Assembly (NCBI RefSeq): GCF_904849725.1
Contig: NC_058522.1
Span: forward strand, 232,661,084 to 232,725,083
From: Hordeum vulgare subsp. vulgare
Lineage: Eukaryota > Streptophyta > Magnoliopsida > Poales > Poaceae
Length of the DNA stretch: 64,000 nucleotides
Reading direction: 5' to 3'
Within the stretch, counting starts at the first letter, position 1; every line of letters begins with the position of its first letter. The notes under the pieces are model-generated. The model worked only from the letters and a program-made list of their open reading frames with translations, was not told where the DNA came from and did not search any database. Shown piece by piece: positions 59,763 through 64,000 of this stretch. A program made the position numbers and the translations under genes.

Positions 59763-59994
59763 CACGCATGAACGATTTTCTGGGATCTAGATGAATCTTG
59801 ATTGACTCTAATTTTTTTTGCAAGTGCTCACACAATAACCACTCGACGCCTAATTATTTGGAAAGATAATGCAGAGTACACGCATGAACGATTTTCTGGG
59901 ATCTAGATGAATCTTGATTGACTCTAATTTTTTTTGCAAGTGCTCCCACAATAACCACTCGACGCCTAATTATTTGGAAAGATAATGCAGAGTA
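59763..59994. repeat. Tandem duplication, 2 x 116 bp
   Basis: 59763-59878 and 59879-59994 are identical except for one base (GCTCACACA versus GCTCCCACA), indicating a recent event in intergenic DNA. Confidence 0.92.
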
Positions 59995-60539
59995 ACTCAT
60001 GCAAGCACTGAACAAGGAGTCCTCATGCATGGATACATCCACCTTTCCCACTATGCATGCAGTTTACTAGTAATCCGAACTAGCCAAGCAGTAGATGTCA
60101 TGTGTCTTAATTCTTTTCTATTCTGTAAATACATGTAAATGAAACTGTGCCTTCTAAACTGTGACGGAGGAAGTATTATCTATGACACTATCCACTATGA
60201 AGGTAGTGATATAGACTAGTAAAAATAATTTCTCCTTTCCAGTCTATAGGGCTTAAATCTGAAACCTCATCAACCAAGGTTTCCAATAAAATATTTCTCA
60301 CATATTCGATTTCCGAAGCAATAAATATAGCACCCCCACTCATTGAACTTGCATGATGTATGTACAAAAAGGTGCATACATAGCCATTAATTTCCTTTTT
60401 CTTATCTCTGTGAATTAAATATAGTGTGAGACTCAAAGCACTTTAACTCGTTTAGATTCAAAATGAGGCTAATATATTGAAAATCTATTTTTTTGAGATG
60501 AGCCTTATAAACCGAAAAAGAGAAAGTATTTTACTAGTT

Positions 60540-60828
60540 TAAGTTACTCCCCAGTATGACCAACCTTAAAACTATCCATAGTGGGTAGTATCATAAGTTA
60601 GTATCATGCATATAATTCTACCTCCGTAATGAATATTATCATAAATTAGTTTCTTATATGACCTTATTTACTGCCAAGGAAGACACCTAATAGGCTGGTC
60701 ATTGTGGAGAGTAACTTAAACTAGTACTAGTCTAAGTTACTAGCTCCATAGTGGGTAGTGTCATAGATGTGATAATATAGATGTTCTCATTTAGACTAGC
60801 CATAGTGGGGAGTAACTTCGACTAGTAA
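60540..60828. repeat. MITE-like fold-back remnants
   Basis: Repeated and partly inverted motifs CCATAGTGGGTAGTATCATA, GGCTGGTCATTGTGG and GACTAGCCATAGTGGGGAGTA indicate one or two nested small elements of a kind common near Triticeae genes. Exact ends are not resolved. The preceding 59995-60539 contains a decayed Stowaway-type end (GTGACGGAGGAAGTA near 60161) and nothing else recognised. Confidence 0.5.
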
Positions 60829-61490
60829 GGGCATCTTCAATGTAGACCCGCAAACCTCCCGCAATAGTTCAGACCGCACGGTCCCGATCCCGGAAGCCAT
60901 TTAACGCGGTCCTGTATCGGTCCGCAAAGCGGTCCGAATGCAATTTCTCCCGCAAAACGGAGATAAACATGGGCGAGGATTGCAGAAGTTCAGTCACGAG
61001 AACGTCGCTATCTCAATCTGGCCCACAAAAAAGGAAGATGAAGCCCGCACTATTGTAGCAAAGCACAACTTGCGCCAAAATCTCCCACTTCTCTTCTTTC
61101 ATTCCGTGTCGCTCCCAACCCACTTCCCGCTCTTTTCCAACACCCTATTCTTCATTCCGCCGCCGACGCATGGAGCCATCGGAGAACCTGATTGAGATGG
61201 AAGATAAACTTTGCGACACAAAAGGATCTCCGCGTCAAACAAAAGGAGACAAAGGAGGAGAAGCTCAAGAAGCGGTTGACCAACTGGTGGCGATGGGCGT
61301 GGAGGTTGTGGTGGTCGGCGCAAGACGGGCGGGCGCACAACACAAACGATGTTGTGGCCAAAGTATTACCAGCCTCCGTACTTTATGCCGCCCAGCAGCT
61401 CGACACCCCAACCGGTACGGTGACTTACATCATCAACAACAATGTGGCGCCTGTCTTATCTGAGTATTCTTCGCCACAAGTGTAGCGGGC
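60829..61490 (+). mobile_element. Possible Harbinger-type remnant
   Basis: It starts GGGCATCTTCAATGTAGACC (60829), a terminus style seen in PIF/Harbinger elements, and continues with CCGCAAACC / GCAAAGCGGTCC motifs. A short frame at 61192-61485 has a lysine/glutamate-rich KQKETKEEKLKKRL segment that could derive from the accessory protein of such elements. The second terminus is not found. It could instead be an unrelated repeat. Confidence 0.3.
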
Positions 61491-61499
61491 GTGATTGCC

Positions 61500-63078
61500 G
61501 CTCGGGGAGCATATGAGAGCCTATACACTGTTCGCTGTAATGCCTAAAGCGAGGCAACCAGTAATTGCAACACAATGCGGGTAAGTATTTTCCTTGATTA
61601 AGAAACCAACGTTTATCGAACCAATATGAATATCAATCCTCAACCGTCTTCAGCGGCTGCACACAAAAGAGCAAACAGCTTGCATCCAACGCGGACAAGA
61701 GGGTTGTCAATCCCCTTGATCTCGTTATTTGCAAGCAAGTGAGGTGTGTAGATACTTGTAGATAATTGTAACTTGCAAAATAAAACAAAAGACAAATAAT
61801 AAAAACAAGGATTTTTTTTTGAATATATAAGTGAATAGACCCGGGGGCCATAGTGTTCTCTAGTGGCATCTCTCATGAAAGCAACATATGGTGGGTAAAC
61901 AAATTACCGTTGGACAATTGACAGAACAACGAATAGTTATGCAATTTTAACGACAATGATCATGTGTATATAAGCATCACGTCCATAAGCAAATAGACCG
62001 ACTCTCGCCTGCACCTACTACTATTACTCCACCCATAGACCCCTATCCAGCATGCATCTAGAGAATTAAGCAAAACAGAGTAATGCTTGGAGAACGACGA
62101 CACGATGTAGACAAAGTAATCTCAACAAATATGAATAAACCCCATTGTTTTAACCTTAGTGGCAGAAACACAAATACACAACTTGTCTCCTTCTGTCACA
62201 TGGATACATAAACTCGTCTGGTTGAACCCACTACAACACACCCCTCTCGGTGAAGAAATACCAAACTACTTGGCCAAAGCAATTCAATAGATCATAGAGA
62301 ATTACGAAGCTATGATGATCATGGAAATAAGAATCATAAAACTTAGAGAAGACTCAGATATTTTTCATGAATAATCTGAACATAAACCCACAATTCATCG
62401 GATCCCGACAAACACACCATACAAAATAATTACATCAGATAGATCAAAGCAAAGTTGCGATGATCATTGTATTGAAGATCAAGAGAGAGGGATATCCATC
62501 TAGGTACTAACTACAGACCCGTAGGTCATGAAATACTCACACATCATCACGAGGGACGCAAGGTTGATGAAGAGCCCCTCCGTGATCGACCCCCTCCGGC
62601 AAGCTACCGGAACGGAACTCTAGATGGGATCACCGTGGAACACAGACTTACGGCGGCGGAAAAAGTGTTTCTCTCTTATTTTTAGGGTTTCTGGAATGAA
62701 TGTGAATTTATAGGCCAGAGAATGGAGAAAGAGGGTCCACCAGGGAGGGACAAGCCATCAGGGCGCGACCAACGCCTGGCCGCGCCTTGTTGGCTTGTGC
62801 CTCCCTCGTATGGCTTCAGGTCTCCTCCTGAAACTGCGAGGTTTTCTTTTGGTCTAGAATAAATCATAAAAAAGTATCGTGGAAATTGGACTTCGTTGTA
62901 CTGAAAACTTGAAAAACAAAAAACACGCAGAAAACAACAAGTGGACCAGGGCAGTGGGTTAATAGGTTAGTGCTAAAAAATAATATAAATTGGTGAATTA
63001 TGACCCAAGAAGTATCCTAGGATGATAATATAATAGCATGGAACAATAAAAAATTATAGATACATTGGAGACGTATCA
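61500..63078 (-). mobile_element. Athila-like Gypsy element T, 3' LTR
   Basis: The right end ...GGAGACGTATCA (63078) and the following CATCCCCAAGCTTAATTC match the end of the H 3' LTR and its internal start (33147-33180). GTTTATCGAACC (61611) and GGTTGTCAATCTCC-like motifs are colinear with 31612 and 31720. The left end is not certain (61490-61540). The other LTR is outside the window. Confidence 0.65.
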
Positions 63079-63642
63079 AGCATCCCCAAGCTTAATTCAT
63101 GCTCGTCCTCGAGTAGGTAAATGGTAAAAACATAATTTTTGATGTGACATGCTACCCAATATGTAATCTTTTACATGTATGCTCATTAAGAAACGATGAA
63201 TTAACTAACATCAATATAGTAATTATTATAAGCACAAGCAACAAAATCATCAATCTTTCAAAGTATACGATCCAAAAAGAAAGTTTACCCCCATTCATCT
63301 TTCATATTAGCAAAGCATGGCCCCGTCTTCATGATATTAATACAAATATCAAGCACCACGACGTCCAAGTCAGACAATTGGATCATACTTTTTAAAAGTA
63401 TATCAACTTTTTATTCTTCACGCAATCAATACATGAGCGTGAGCCATGGACATAAAATAAGGTAGAAGAGAATATGGTGGTAGATATCAAAGGGGTAAAA
63501 GTGGAGAAGATAGTCTCACATCAACTAGGCATACCAACGGGCTATGGAGATGCGCATTGGTATATGTCAATGTAACGAGTAGGGATTGCCATGCAAATGA
63601 TGCACTAGAGCTATAAGTGTATGAAAGCTCAAATGAAGTTAA
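63079..63642 (-). mobile_element. Element T internal region (non-coding)
   Basis: It is colinear with 33159-33790 of element H, including AGTAGGGATTGCCATGCAA (63581; H near 33719). It has no protein and is cut at 63642 by an Angela-type LTR. Confidence 0.6.
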
Positions 63643-64000
63643 TGTTGGGTAACGTCGCATGCGAAACAAAATTTTTCCTACGCGCACGAAGACCTATCAT
63701 GGTGATGTCCATCTACGAGAGGGGATGAGTGATCTACGTACCCTTGTAGACCGTACAGCAGAAGCGTTAGTGAACGCGGTTGATGTAGTGGAACGTCTTC
63801 ACGTCCCTCGATCCGCCCCGCGAACTATCCCGCGATCAGTCCCACGATCTAGTGCCGAACGGACGGCACCTCCGCGTTCAGCACACGTACAACTCGACGA
63901 TGATCTCGGCCTTCTTGATCCAACAAGAGAGACGGAGAGGTAGAAGAGTTCTCCGGTAGCGTGACGGCGCTCCGGAGGTTGGTGATGATCTTGTCTCAGC
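63643..64000 (-). mobile_element. Angela/BARE-1-type LTR, partial, running off the window
   Basis: It begins TGTTGGGTAACGTCGC at 63643 and is the inverted counterpart of the end of the element A LTR (about 37349 downward), with high similarity. The GTTAA before it (63638-63642) would be its target copy. Confidence 0.85.

Noticed and set aside
61170..61485. Small host gene of about 97 codons
   Set aside because: Two overlapping frames, no introns or conserved motif; more likely part of a decayed DNA transposon.

Overview
This is plant nuclear DNA, most likely from a Triticeae grass (wheat, Aegilops or barley group). The grounds are Angela/BARE-1-type Copia elements with the initiator-methionine tRNA primer site, Athila-type and chromodomain Gypsy elements, Stowaway MITEs with TA target sites, and GC-rich grass-style first exons. 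Species cannot be fixed from the sequence alone. About five sixths of the window is transposable-element sequence. Two host genes lie head to head at 53.5-57.7 kb. I use letter names for the elements; family names come from recognition and were not searched.

Layout, outer to inner. The left 50 kb is one nested stack. A degraded Gypsy pol tail (R, about 49.4-50.1 kb, minus) holds Gypsy element G (minus; LTR 48778-49420, gag pieces 47768-48694 and 30884-31505). G gag was entered twice. Copia element D (minus; leader 1-351, LTR pieces 352-1637 and 29726-30883) entered at 30884, and Athila-like element H (minus, 31506-47767) entered at the GTCG(A/C) target. H in turn contains a young, nearly complete Angela/BARE-1 element A (plus, 35529-44450, TSD GTTAG, LTRs of 1821 bp). 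D contains an old Copia element C (minus, 1638-29725). C contains LTR element E (4589-23712, TSD CTTTT). E contains chromodomain Gypsy element F (plus, 5403-22369, LTRs of about 5.1 kb). The F 3' LTR contains a solo LTR, S (17432-18956). This gives a seven-layer nest R>G>D>C>E>F>S.

The right part is the gene island. ABA4 (minus, 53569-54616, five exons; plastid neoxanthin synthase in the xanthophyll-to-ABA branch) and VHA-c (plus, 55746-57469, three exons; 16-kDa proteolipid of the vacuolar H+-ATPase) are divergent, with 1.13 kb between their start codons. VHA-c is intact at 165 aa. ABA4 has consensus splice sites and an otherwise open frame, but an in-frame TAG at codon 14 in the putative transit peptide, so this copy may be a null allele or pseudogene. 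Stowaway and other fold-back MITEs and several short recent tandem duplications surround the genes. One is an exact 2 x 100 bp duplication just beyond the ABA4 stop codon. From about 61.5 kb another Athila-like element begins (LTR to 63078), itself entered by an Angela-type LTR at 63643 that runs off the window.

The two genes act in unrelated pathways. Most observations of interest concern the ABA4 lesion, pol III-like tRNA modules inside the very long F LTRs, a palindrome cluster in E, and rearrangements that left elements without target duplications.
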